Part shown: piece after piece, positions 46,796-58,900 of the stretch
How the letters are laid out: every line of letters starts with the position of its first letter
Position numbering within the stretch: the stretch's first letter is position 1
From: Daedaleopsis sinensis
Taxonomy: Eukaryota; Basidiomycota; Agaricomycetes; Polyporales; Polyporaceae
Assembly (NCBI GenBank): GCA_033807695.1
Contig: CM066306.1
Coordinates: 2,418,001 to 2,482,000 of the forward strand
Length of the DNA stretch: 64,000 bases
Direction of reading: 5' to 3'
Made by a program: the position numbers and the translations under genes
The notes under the pieces: generated by a model
Databases searched by the model: none
What the model saw: the letters and a program-made list of their open reading frames with translations, nothing else
What the model was told of the DNA's origin: nothing

Positions 46796-48168
46796 GCCGG
46801 CGAGTTCTACCGCGGAAAATGATAAATCAGCCGGGCAGAGCGCGGACGGGTGCGTGTTGACAGACCAGGTACGTTGTGCGTGCTCGACGCTCGTCGTACT
46901 GTTAGAGGACAAGGGTCAGCAGACAGTACGCATCGTGGTGGGCGGTGACAAACAGGCACACACGTAGGGTTCTGTAAGACAACCTCCGAGAAATTAGCCC
47001 GCATGACATATACTGTGGATGTCTTCAGCTGAGAGTCTGACGAACCTATACTGCAAATTTGCGATAGATGGTTAAGTGTTATGGCCGAAGTGGATGCGAT
47101 GACTGGTGAAGACGAACGTCCGGGCGGCGGGACAAGCGTCAGAAACGCTACGTTGCCGGAGTCGGGAATTCGGACCCGAGATCCGATCGGCAGTTTAGTA
47201 AGTACTACGTACTGTTTCGGTGTCATTTCGTCCGAGTCAACAACGAGCTCAACGTTGATTAGTACTTACTTACGTCGACGAAATCGCGAGACTCTAATGG
47301 ATTGACTCAGACTATGGGTCCACGTATAATATTGGGAACTTGAATCGTCGACACTGGACAGAGAAGATTGTTTTCAACAAGTTTTGAGGGGTTACGCTTG
47401 AAGCCTGAGATTTGAGGTGAACACGCGCGCGGACATGCATAGCTAAATCCGTCAGGAATATGCTTTTAGACGTTCGTACCGACCTGAGGCATTCTCGGTG
47501 GACGAGTAGTGGAAACTGGTGCCACAAATGTCGGGCTGTACGTTTCGGCGGTGATGGTGTACCGTGTCTCATTCATGGGTGGAGTAGAATATACGATATG
47601 TGGGCCTGACAGTGGGCGATTCTTCGAGAAAGCGTAGATCAGAGGACGTGGGAAGGAAAGAGAGAGTATGTACTAACACAGCACCACCCAAGCCTTGTCT
47701 ACTGCGACCTACGGCGACTCACGAAAGCTGGGTCTATTATGATTTCGGGTTGCAGAGTCTGAGTCAGTACCGGCAGTAAGTATCATCAACAGACAGTGGT
47801 CGCAGGGAGAGGTGAGCAGGAGGAGGGCGACCACCTAATAGCCGGCGGCCCAGGGATCGTAGATCGGGAAGCGGACGCCACGATGAGGACGGGATGCATA
47901 TGGTCGGGGACGGGAGCGGCCCAAACGGGATAAAATCGAGGAAAACGTGGTCGAGGGGTATTCTGGACAGGGGCACGTGAGTGTGGGAAGCATGTGGAAT
48001 GGGAAAGCTGATTGCGCCTCCGGCATCCAGCGCCCTGGAGATGGCTTGCGTGAATAAGAAGTGCTCAAATGGCCCTCAGTTCTGTCCGCCGTCCGACCCC
48101 GCCTTCCTGCTGCCCGCCTTCGCGTCTGGTCCGTCCGCGCCCCCCACTCGCGCCCTGTGCTCCTCGCC
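46796..48168. other. Gene-poor interval of 1.4 kb
   Basis: Lies between the starts of SDHAF4 (minus) and the Zn2Cys6 regulator (plus), so it carries both promoters. A minus-strand open frame (46807-47226) and several shorter ones show no family match or credible splice partners. The length fits the long promoters often seen for regulators. Confidence 0.45.
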
Positions 48169-51100
48169 ATGCACCCATCAGGCCTCGGCTGGACACCCGG
48201 ACAGCCCACCGCAATCATCGACCTCGGCGAAGAATTCGCCCCTGATCCGTCAAACGCTTCCACGGCCGCCTTGCAGTTTTCGGCCGCCTATTACGCTGTC
48301 GACTCCTCCGCTGAAGGAAATGGATCCAAGAAGCGCAAGGTCGAACGCGCCTGTGATTTCTGCCGCAAGAGAAAGGCACGTTGCGATGGACCCAAAATGC
48401 CGGACAATGTCTGCAGCAATTGCATCACCAACTCCAGGACGTGCACGTATCTGTGCGTATCACTCGCCCCTCTGGCTGTCTCTCCGCCTGACGCCCACTC
48501 GCCCCCTCCAGCGAAGGATCCAAGCCTCGCGGCCCCCCCAAGGCGTAAGTAGCGCGTATCATACTTCGAGATCCCGCGTGTGACCTCTCTTTTTTCTAGC
48601 TATGTCGTCGGACTCGAAGATCGCGTCGAGAAAATGGAGGCGCTGCTCAAGCGGGTTAGTATCTTGGTCCTCGGCTATCTGTACATATCCATTGTTCGCC
48701 CCCTCTTGCGTTCCCATCTCTTGTTCACTTGCCAACATGTGGATAACCTCTTTCTCTGTTTACAGCTCCGCCCTGAATCCGACTTCTCTGCCGAACTAGG
48801 GCCGCCCATTGTACGCGACTCATGGAAGATCGCTGACCTCGCACCGCCGTTATCCTCGTCAGACAAGGCGCGTTCCGACTCCCCGACGGCTTTTGAGCAG
48901 CACTCTCCGACACTCGCAAGGAAACAGTCACTCGTTTCTCTCACGGCACCTCCACCGAATCGAGCATGTCCATCTACTTCTTCCGAGAAGACAAATGTTG
49001 CTGCCAAGTCCCGCACCGCCTCAGGCTCGGGGAAGAAGGCACCAAATAGTGGCAAGAGCCGTAGCCGAGGGCAAGACGCGGGGTCTAATTCGGACCACGA
49101 CGCCTCGTGTTCGTCGCTATCTGACTCTTCTGAAACCGACGATCTCGGGGAGCTCAGCATCGTACGCGGCATTAAGCGCTTGACACTCCGTGGCCTGGAG
49201 CCGACAGAAGCCTCGCCTGACAGCTACATGGACGACAACCAATTACGCTTTCACGGCAAAAGCAGCTCCTTCAAGCTCATCTCGACCACCAGGGAGTTCA
49301 TGCAGCTTCACATGCACGAGACGTCGAGCGACGGCCGCCTGTCCAATTCTCCGGCAGAGGTCCAAACGCCATCATCCATGAGCAACAAACGTCCCCAGTT
49401 CTGGGCGTTACCACCTGTGAGTCTGACTGACTCGTCTGTGGAGTGCATATTTTAACCATATGTGACATAGTGGGAGAAGGATTTCGAAAGCGCTAACGCA
49501 CGGACACGTATCCCTGATTGGGTTCTCCCTGCGTTTCCTCCCCCTGACCTCGCTGAAAAGCTCATCAAGGATTACTTCGATTACAACACCAGCACCTTCA
49601 CAGTGAGCCGTGTCGTCGTCCCTGGTTTTGCACGATGGTCTGAGTGTGTCGCAGCTTCTTCACCAACCGACCTTTGATCGGCAATGGCGCGAGAAACTGT
49701 ACATGGAGAACGCATGGTTCGCCTGTATATGTCTCGCGATCTTTGGCATCGCAAGTCGATGGTCCGATGACCCTCGCGTTCTTCCCTCTCCGGTTGCGGG
49801 CAAGACAGAAGAAGGCGAGGAAGGAGAAAAGAAGGAGATCTGGACCCTGGCAGGGTGGGGATACATCGCCGCCGGAATGAGTGAGTCTAGTCTGATGGTG
49901 TGGACGCGCAACTGTCACTTGCTGCGATCGCTGACACACAGCAGAGATCCACGAAGCACGACGCAGCGTGCTGCTTCCGCCAGAACTATTCGAGATCCAG
50001 AGCTTCGCTGTAAGTCCTACTCGTCAGCTCACCCCAGAAACTCAGTGTAAAACTTATCCCTTGCCTGTCTTCTCATCTCCATCCGCTATGCGACCACCCA
50101 ATGACGCGCGCATCTAATCGGTCGGAAGCTCATCGCCCAGTACTTCCGGGGTACGGTCGCACAATGCGGCTCGTGGTTCTACCTCAGCGTGGGTGTCCTC
50201 AAGGCGCAGGACGTGGGAGCGCATCGTCGCAAGATCTATGGCCGCAAGCCGACGGTCGAGGAAGAACTGTGGAAGAGGGCGTATTGGCATCTGGTGGCGT
50301 TCGATCGCATTGGCAGCATGCTCATTGGCCGGCCATGCTGCTCGCGAGAAGAAGAGTGAGTGACGTTGAGCATCGGCCGACGAGTCTATCTGATGTCTGG
50401 CGGCTATCTTAGCCTCGACCTGGATCTTCCTCTCGAAGTCGATGATGAGTACTGGGAAAACGACGACCCCGAACTGGCGTTCCGCCAGCCTGAAGGCAAG
50501 CCGTCCATCGTCTCTGGTTTCGTTCAATGGATCAAGTTGAGCCACATCATCGCGTATGCGCTGAAGACACTAGTATGTGGTAAATTTCTAACATCGTCCC
50601 GCATATAGTCACCTTTTCTTCATCGCCAGTACTCCCCGAATAAGTCAAAGATTGGGCTGGGTTCGATGGGCACGCAATGGAAGGGGCAGACTGTCGAGAA
50701 GCTCAATGATGCCCTGCTGAAGTGGTTGGAAGAGCTGCCGCCACATCGTGAGTGCGCATGGTATAAGTCAACGAATTTGGTGCTGAACAATCAACAGTCA
50801 GATGGAGACCCGACATGGAGGATCGTCTGTTTGCGAATCAAGCCGCGACCTTGCACTCTACCTATCACCTCGTCCAAATTCTCATCTATCGACCCTTCGT
50901 GCGCATCCCGCGAGGTCCTTCGCAGAGTCGTCTCTACTCACCCCAGCGCTCTGCCTTCTCGCACAAGGCGATGTCGATTTGCCTCAATTCTGCTCGAGCA
51001 GCGGCATACATCCTTGAAGTCCAGACCACCCGTGGCATGCTGAACATCACGAACATTATCCACGTCTCCTTCGTCTGTGCCGGCGTATTACTCGTACACC

Positions 51101-52190
51101 TCTGGGACCTCATCCGACAGTATGGGACGCTGCGGGGACTGGCCGTCGAATCGCGCTCGCACATGTCGCAAGAAATATCGTCGGTCATGAACGAGATCGG
51201 AGACGTCATGACGCGGCTCGAAGAAGTGAGTTCCAAATGGGAATTGGCGCGCGAGATGCTGTAAGTGGTTATTTCTGGCGGACTACGGGGCCCGGCTCGG
51301 TTCATGTGTGCTCACGTCTATCATTGCGTCTGGGCAGAGACGAGATCAAGGATGCGCTCCCGGCGAGCCCGACTGAGGACAGGGGTGCCAAGCAGATATT
51401 CCCAGACACCCAGGCGGCCGTTCCGCTGTACGAGGTTATGCCAGCTTCCGCGCCAGTAGCAGACTCCCACCATCAGCACCATCTAAGCCGCTCCCATCCC
51501 CAGCTATCCCCGCTCACGCCACCCGAAGGGTATGGGTACCGTCAGGACTATGTGCACGCACCTCAGCCGAGCATGTCTCGTCCTCTTTTACCACAGTATC
51601 CACCCCTCCCTGGCACGCTCACGTTCTCCTACGACGGAAGCGTCCCTCAACTCTGGGATATGGACGGCGCGCCTGCTTCTCCCCCTCCCCTCCCCGACTT
51701 CAACCTCTTCATGCCTCCACAGCCACCGCCTCACTACGCGCCGCCTCCGCACCCACCGCACAAGCAGCCCCCGCCACAACCGCTCTACAGCCATCCGCCC
51801 CCCATCCCGCCCATCTCCACCGCGCACCGATATTCCGTGCCAACGCTCGCCTCGCCGACACACCGCGGCGCAGTGTACCACCCCATCCGGCCGCCACAGC
51901 CCCCGCCGATCCGGACGACGACGCTCCCCCCGCCAGGCTACCCTGGGGGCGGGTACCACCACTCGCCGCAGGGGTACGCGCCCGGGAGCAGCCCAACTGA
52001 CGCGAACTATCACGCGTCCTCGTGCAAGTGCGGCGACAAGCACGTCGGGGACCACGAGTGTCTCCGCCTGCGGCTGCTCGAGGAGGCGTACCGGCATCTA
52101 CCGCCCGAGGGCGCGCCGGCGTATGCAGCGCCCGGGCCGTCGCTCCGTCCACCCGACCAGTGGACGAACGGCGGGGAACGGTACCGCTGA
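48169..52190 (+). CDS. Zn2Cys6 fungal-specific transcription factor (1095 aa)
   Basis: Twelve exons: 48169-48452, 48512-48544, 48600-48654, 48766-49416, 49471-49602, 49655-49880, 49945-50009, 50129-50355, 50413-50572, 50609-50747, 50798-51260, 51338-52190. The binuclear zinc cluster has Cys62, 65, 72, 82, 85 and 92 (RACDFCRKRKARCDGPKM). Next comes a short coiled coil (LEDRVEKMEALLKR), a Ser-rich linker and the regulatory domain of the Gal4-type family (LLHQPTFDRQWRE, AQDVGAHRRKIYG, FDRIGSMLIGRPCC). The last 280 residues are Pro/His/Tyr-rich and probably activating; a Cys/His patch (SSCKCGDKHVGDHECLRL) sits near the end. Target genes unknown. The exon 8 acceptor is GGAAG rather than CAG/TAG and is the least sure border. 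Confidence 0.9.
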
Positions 52191-53156
52191 CTGTGAGGCC
52201 AGTCAGAAGGCACGTTCATCCGGTGACCGGTCGGTCGGTCGGCTGGGCGTCGCACGCGACTGAAAGTCGCGCGAGCGTGGCGACATCGACGTCTCGAACG
52301 CGAACGCGAACGCGAACTTTATTGCCCTCGTTCTTTTCGTTTCTTCTGGACGGTTTCTGGAACTTGAACTGTAATGTATGTACTAATCCCCCCTGCTCCC
52401 ACTGGCGCGCGCATCCTCTACGCTCTCGACTGCTCCTATTCTGCGTTCGGTTAAGTTCATGATCGTATCGTCTCTCACGATGGCCACATTCACGCCTCCC
52501 CGTATAATCTGCACCTCGTATCTTCGTATCTTCCCCCATACACAATCGGTCGCCCGCGCGCACGCTCTAATCGCTGACAGTAACGTAACAAGAACATACT
52601 TTCCCTCGCAAGTTCGACGACGGAAGATATTCATGCTATGCACATCGCCTGCTGTCCACTATCCCATTTGTATCCACTCCCCCTGCAAATCACTTCCATC
52701 CCGAAAAAGAAGCCTCAACGCAATTCCGGCTCGGAAATGCGTCGCACTACGTAGTACTGGCGATGCGCACTTGATAGGTGCGGAGGTGGTGCGAAGATAG
52801 TTGTGGTGCACGGATCTCGTCCGCGGACGTGAGTTATATCTTGTAAACCTCCCGGGACCGCTCGATGGTAGTCCGAGAGAAGAGGTGTTCCGTTCAGCCG
52901 TCGCATGCCATGAACCGAACGCTATGCGGAGGTGTCGTCTGTTTGATGTAGATCGACGCAGTTTGACCTGCGGGCTGCCAACGAGAACCACTCGGACTTA
53001 CCGAGCATATACATATACTTCGAACCGGCGGCCATGCGAACAAGCCCGAGAAAATCGTCCATGTAGATGGGTGTGGATTATACCTATACAATAGTTGCTA
53101 TGCATCAATAAATACGTTACAATGCTCACCGCTGCCCCCAAAATGCCCATAACGTA
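52191..53156. other. Intergenic between converging genes
   Basis: Holds the 3' UTRs of the zinc-cluster gene and of ERO1. It contains a short hexamer repeat (52295-52317); otherwise nothing recognised. Confidence 0.5.
52295..52317. repeat. Microsatellite, CGAACG hexamer (3.8 copies)
   Basis: Perfect tandem CGAACG units about 105 nt after the stop of the zinc-cluster regulator, inside its probable 3' UTR. Confidence 0.8.
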
Positions 53157-55158
53157 TCACAGGTCGCTTCTAGGGATCTGATCCTTCCCAGAGATTTTGA
53201 ACGCACTCGTCGCTGTGCTCACGAGCTCCGCGAGACCGTCTACGAGCCCGCGCAAGCAGCCCAACGTGCCGTCCCGACACGCGCGCACCCAACACGCTAC
53301 TCGGTCCACCACGTCTGCAATAAACCGTTGCGGGGTGCCAGCCTCGCCGGCCGCGGGTGAACGGCGGGGCTGCAGGTCGTACGCGTCAGTCCGATGCATA
53401 TGCGTGTGCAGTATGTATATATCGCGCACCTTTGCAGCACTGCCTTCCGCTTCGACGAGCCGTGCCTCCTCTTGGACACCTGACTCAGCCCACATGCGGC
53501 GGAAGTCCTGCACCATGTGCAGGGACTCCACCAGCCGATGGAGGGTGTTGATCAGCGCAACGACCTCGGACCGCTGCAGGAGGTTGGCATTGGACTTCGG
53601 GCTGAAAGAACATATCTACGGTAAGCGGAATAGGGGCAATGATGATAATCAAAGGGCACGCACTCGAGGGTCATCTCGTCGAGCTCGAAGAGGACCTTGA
53701 GCGCGGTCGCGATGCCCGTCGTCTGCACCTTGCCCCAGAGCCGGCACTTGTCGCACCCGACGCAGTCCATGATCCGCGTCACGTTCCGGAAGTGCTCCTT
53801 GAACTCGGCCTTGAGCACGTTCGCGTTCTCCCCGCGGAAGAGCACCGACTCGTCGAACCGCCCGACGTTGCGCGCGATCTCGATCACCCGCGTCAGCCGG
53901 TCGTACGTCTCCGCGTCCTCCTCGTGCGTCCCGCTCGCGCAGTAGTCATACGCGGACAGGTAAGGCTCCAGGCGCGCGACCGCACGGAGGAGCAGCACCG
54001 CGTCGAAGTAGATGTATTCCAGGCGCTCGGGGTACGCGGCCACACGAGCGATGAAGCATTGGAGGTCCGGGCCCTACATCGCAGGTCAAGTGCGTAAGCG
54101 GGTTTGGTTCAAGGACGATCGACATGTGCGTACCCATTCTCCCGTTGTCTGGTTCATGGTGTCGTGGCATATATGCGTCGATATGCTCGCGTGAAGCCCG
54201 GAGACGACCTTGTAGTAGACCCGGCGTTCCAGGCACTCTTTCGAGCTCTCTGCACTGTCTACACGCAACGCATCAGCCATCGTGTCGGGAACACTAACTG
54301 GTGCGGGGGTGTTCGAAGACATGAGTTTCAGTTCGGACATTCCGAAGCAGTTCTCTTCGTATATCGCCTTCCAGACCCGCTGCGCCGAGGGACCAGCGTA
54401 GCCGGTGAAGCGTTCAGGATTGAGAGTGAGGTCTATGTAGTCTCCTTCTGTGAGATCGTCGAGGAAGCAGTAGTCGGAGTCGCGGTAGTAGCATCCAGGT
54501 AGTACTGTCCGCTTCAGAGCAAGGGGACTTGGTTGGTGTTGACAGGAGAGCTCGGCGGGAGACATACCTCAGCTCCCTCAGGCGTTTCAATTTTGCTTAA
54601 TGACGCTGCTCTCCACTTCTCCGGGATCTCGCTCTGAAGCACGATGTGGGTTTCGGGTCACAGACTGAATGCATGCGCACGCACCTCGTCCACGGTCGTT
54701 ATACCACACTCCCTGTTCATGCAGAAGCCGTTCTCTTGCCAATATGGACATTCTCGATAGAGATCGGCCTGGAAATTGGGAAATAAGGCAATGAGGAGAT
54801 TATAAGCGGACTGTGCTCACCCTGAAGTACTTGAAGAACGGCGTTTCGACGAGGGAGTGCAGTTCGTTGTATAGCGTGTCTGTCACGCTCTCCATAGTCT
54901 CGAAATCGCATTGCGTGGTCTCTATAGGACCGGTAGGCTGCCGATAGGGTGAGTTTAGGCATGCAGGAGACCGGAAGAACGCACGAATTGTTTGCATGCA
55001 GGCTCCTTCACCGGCTCGTACTCCAAGACTGACTTGACTTGCCCGCTGCGGCCTGACGAATCCCCCAGTATTGATTGCTGCGCGGCGAATGCATGGGAGG
55101 CGAGAGGGTCGAGGAGCAATGCAAGGAGTATGGCGTACAAATGACGCGAAGAAAACAT
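53157..55158 (-). CDS. ERO1: ER oxidoreductin ERO1 (537 aa)
   Basis: FAD-dependent thiol oxidase that re-oxidises protein disulfide isomerase in the ER lumen. Exons 55158-54985, 54937-54821, 54768-54685, 54633-54568, 54511-54134, 54073-53664, 53601-53430 and 53369-53157 give 537 aa. A signal peptide leads (LYAILLALLLDPLASHAFA). Shuttle-cysteine region: PTGPIETTQCDFETMESV, then ADLYRECPYWQENGFCMNRE. Flavin and active site region: LPGCYYRDSDYCFLDDL, PERFTGYAGPSAQRVW and the CxxCxxC site Cys377, Cys380, Cys383 (DCVGCDKCRLWGKVQTTG). A 70-residue C-terminal tail may serve membrane attachment, as in yeast. Exon 5 uses a GAAG acceptor but restores the conserved LPGCYYRD exactly. Confidence 0.95.
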
Positions 55159-55952
55159 GTTTGTGGCTGAATTGTGACTGGAGACCTAAGCGCAAATTCT
55201 GAACTTGTTAGACTGCGTCGGAGTCGTCCTAGACGGAAGATGGTCGTCCAGAGACCCGCAGGACGTTATAAAGCGAAAGATGGGGTGGGAGAAAGAAAGA
55301 GGCCGAGTCTGAGATGTGTCAGACCCCGGTGAGCCACGTCGGCGCGAGAATCGAGCGCCAATGCGCCTCTCGACGCGCTCCAGTCTGTTCCAGACGATCC
55401 CCTCGACCCCTCGAGCCCATTGTGGTAGTCGCGCGAGTCCCTACATCAGAGATACGACATATACCATGTGTCGTGAGTGATGCTAGGTTGAACAGCCATG
55501 CATATTCGAGGTGTGTAGCCTCAGATCCTCAGCGCTCAGCAGCCGAGTACATCTGTATGTATGCATGTGCGTCATCCAGAGCACAAGTATCGATGCCAGG
55601 GTAGGATGGATAATACCTATTCGTGGTGAAGGTGCTGGTTATGCTTTATGGATTTAGATTTGTATGACGACCGAGCTAATCAATTGAGCTACATAGCGAC
55701 ATTCAATGGAGGAGGAGGAGATGAGGAATTGCCGACATAGGTCGACCTCACGAATGCGGCAGGAGGGTCTCACGATCATGAGCGCGCTTGTGGAGAAGAG
55801 CCAGGGATCGCCCACGTATATTCTGCACACACATCTTGCTTCCGTCCCCCATCTCCTTTCTCTAATTCGCGGCAAGTCGTAGTTCGACTGTCGCTTGGAA
55901 TCCCCCGTCTCAGGCCTCGCGCTCTCCGGACACCCGTAAACAAAACTCCACC
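55159..55952. promoter_or_regulatory. Divergent promoter region of ERO1 and SCP160
   Basis: 794 bp between two outward-facing genes that both serve the ER. On the ERO1 side a TATA-like CTTTATAACG (minus strand, around 55264-55273) sits about 105 nt before the ATG, and a UPR-like element lies further upstream (55333-55340). Confidence 0.5.
55333..55340 (-). promoter_or_regulatory. UPR-element-like motif upstream of ERO1
   Basis: The minus strand reads CGACGTGGC here, matching eight of nine positions of the UPR element TGACGTGG(C/A) bound by Hac1/XBP1-type bZIP factors. It lies about 175 nt before the ERO1 start. ERO1 is a classic UPR target in yeast and animals; the match in this species is inference from a short motif. 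Confidence 0.35.
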
Positions 55953-58900
55953 ATGGCTCTCTCAGCTGCTGACCTGCAGGTAATGCTCCTGCTATATATT
56001 GACATGCCCTATACACCGTTCTTACACAGCAGCGCTGTAGAGGAAGCATGAACTCGAAGGCGCCCCGGATCCGTTCCCCAGCTTGGTTGAAGACTCTCCA
56101 GTTAAGCTGCGCACGACTCCGTCCAACGGTAAAGTCGATACCGACTCCCAGGAGGCGTTTCCCTCGCTCGCCCCTGCTGCACCGGTTGCCAACAAGCCGG
56201 TATCCTCGGCCTGGGGTGCTAGTGCTGGTCCTCGTATTAAGCCACCGGCCTCTAAGCAGCCGGTCGTGTCGGACACCTTCGTGCTCTCGTCCATCGACCT
56301 CTCTGCCGCTGGCAAAGATGGCAGGCCGTCTTCTCTCGGCGAAGTCATCAAGCAGGTCACCAACCAGTTCAAGGTCAAGCTCGACGCATCCACGAACCAG
56401 AAGTCGCGCCAGACTACGTTCTATCTCAAGGCTGAATCCAAGAAAGAGCTTGACCGCGCGAAGAAGCAGCTCCTTGCCCTCCTTAGCCCTGTGGTACGTT
56501 CCTCTTGCCTCGCGTCTCGGGTTGGTCTCGAGCTGTCCCACGTTGCGTGCTGGTGGAAGAGAATCGCGGCATGAGGTACGACGATTCTTCCTGCCCCATC
56601 AGCACGCGCCGGAAACACCATCGGCTAGTTTCGAGACCGCCTTGAGGCGTGTCCGCATTACCAGCAGCGGACTTGACGAACCCTGGTATTAGGTCACTCT
56701 GACATTGAATGCCCCGGCCTCGACTATCCCCACCATCATCGGTCCCAAGGGTGTGACCTTGAAGCAGGTTCGTGACCAGACTGGCGTCAAGATCGACATC
56801 CCCCGCCGCGACTCGCTCGCCCCGGCCAACGGTCAAGCGAATGGCGCTTCTCAGGACCCCTCGCGCGCTGCCACTCCTCTTCCTGGCACCCCGGCCGTCG
56901 GGGATGAAGAGGAGGAGCCTACGGTTCCCGTCACTATCACTGGTGCCCAACCTCTTGCTTACGAGGCGCAGGCTATGCTCAACGAGATCATTGCTACGAA
57001 GCGCTCCCGGTCGAACCAGCGCGTGCGCGATATCCCCGAGCACATCCTCCCTTTCATCCTCCCGCGCCGCGCGACCTTTGAGGCGGCTGCTGAAGGTGGA
57101 GATATATCTTTGGCTTTGAACTCAACTGCACGCGAGATCGCCGTGTCTGGCGACCGTGAGGCCGTTACTCGTGTCATCGACTCCATCAGATCTGCGGTCG
57201 AATACTTCGCGAAGGAGGCGATCTCGCTCAAGCTTTCCTTGCCGAGGCGCCAGCACCGTCTCCTCACTGGCAAGAACGCGGACGAGATCATGACTAAGGC
57301 TCATTGCGCCGTGATCATCCCTAAGCCTGAAGATATGAGCGAAGAGATTGTAATCTGGGGCAAGGCTGCTGACGTCGGGCTCGGTGTCCAAGCGGTCATG
57401 GAAAAGGCGAACTCTGCTTACATCCACGAGTTCCCTCTCCCTGGTCCACTTCCTGTCTCTCGCCAGCTCCTGACGTATATGTCTCACGTGAACTACGACA
57501 AGACCCTGGCCGCTGCCAACCCTGGCGTGCAGGTGTTCCTCCCCCCTCTGTCGACTTTAGATCGTGCGACTGCCATCAATGTTGACATCGTTGGCGAGAA
57601 GGCTAAAGTCGACGCTGCGGTCAGCCAAGTGTCTGCACTCATTGGAAAGCTCTATGGCGCGACCAAGGAGCTACAGATTGACTGGCTCTTGCATCGGTTT
57701 ATCAACTCTCACAAGAACGCCAAGAAGTGAGTATTTTTCTGTCCACCCTAAGGACTCCCCATTGAGTTTTTCCGACAGGATCAAGGGCTTCCACGAGGCG
57801 CACAACGTCTTGGTCTTCTTCCCACCCGAGTCCGCTGAGCAGTCCTCCATCCTCCTTGTCTATGATCCTACCTCGCCCAACGCGTCTCCGTCGCCGCTCG
57901 AGAAGTCCAAGGGCCTCGAGGATGTTGAGAAGGAGTTGTTGAAGCTCACCAAGGATGCTGCTGACGTCAAGACCGAGACTATCGAGGTGGAGAAGAAGTG
58001 GCACGATGCTGTTGTCGGCCGTGGTGGCACCACTCTCAATGCCCTCATTGGCGAGGACAAGACCCTCTCGATCAAGGTCGGTGCTGAGGCTGGTCAAGCT
58101 TCGGAAGACTTCATCGTTATCCGCGGCATCAGCACCGACGTCGACCGTGCCGTTGCGGAGATCCGCAAGATCGTCGAGGACGCGAAGAACGACGAGATTG
58201 TGAGCAGCTACTCGGTCGAGTTCGAGATCGACCGCGAGTACGTCGGTCGCATTGTCGGTTCCGGCGGTGCTGGCGTCAACAAGCTCAGGGACACGCTTGG
58301 TGTCAAGATCGACTTCTCCGACGAGGGTGAGGAGAAGGAAAAGGACACCAAGAAGAAGAAGGGCGAGAAGCATCTCAAGTCGAAGGTCAAGATCGTCGGC
58401 CGGAAGGAGAACGTTGAGGAAGCGAAGCGCCGCATCCAGACTCAGGCGGAGCGTCTTGCCGACGAGACTTCCGAAATCCTCAAGATCTCGCACCAGTACC
58501 ACTCGTCGCTCATCGGTCAAAGTGGAAAATACGTGATCCGGCTTGAGGAGAAGTACAGCGTAAAGATCACCTTTCCGCGCGAGAGTTCAGCCGATGGTGA
58601 GGGTAAGACTCGTGAGGCACTCAAGCCTGATGAGGTCTTGATCAAGGGTGGCCGCAAGGGTGTAGCTGGAGCCAAAGGGGAACTCCTTGACGTACGTGCA
58701 GCCTCTAGCTACCTCCCTTTTTAGGTCGACTAACTATTTGTACAGGCCGTCGAGTTCGAGAAGGAGTCGAACAATGTGGTCAAGTTCACTGTCCCCGCTC
58801 GTTCGGTCGCGCGCATCTTGGGCAAGGCCGGCGCGACCATCAACGACATAAAGGATGCGTCTGGTGTCCAGATCGACGTCGACAAGGCCCAGGATGACAA

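Noticed and set aside
47140..47200. Second tRNA-like sequence on the minus strand (CGGGTCCGAATTCCCG)
   Set aside because: The small hairpin pairs, but its loop lacks TTCRA and no cloverleaf forms around it.
46807..47226. Minus-strand open frame of 139 codons upstream of SDHAF4
   Set aside because: No family signature, no suitable splice sites to SDHAF4, and composition like translated promoter sequence.
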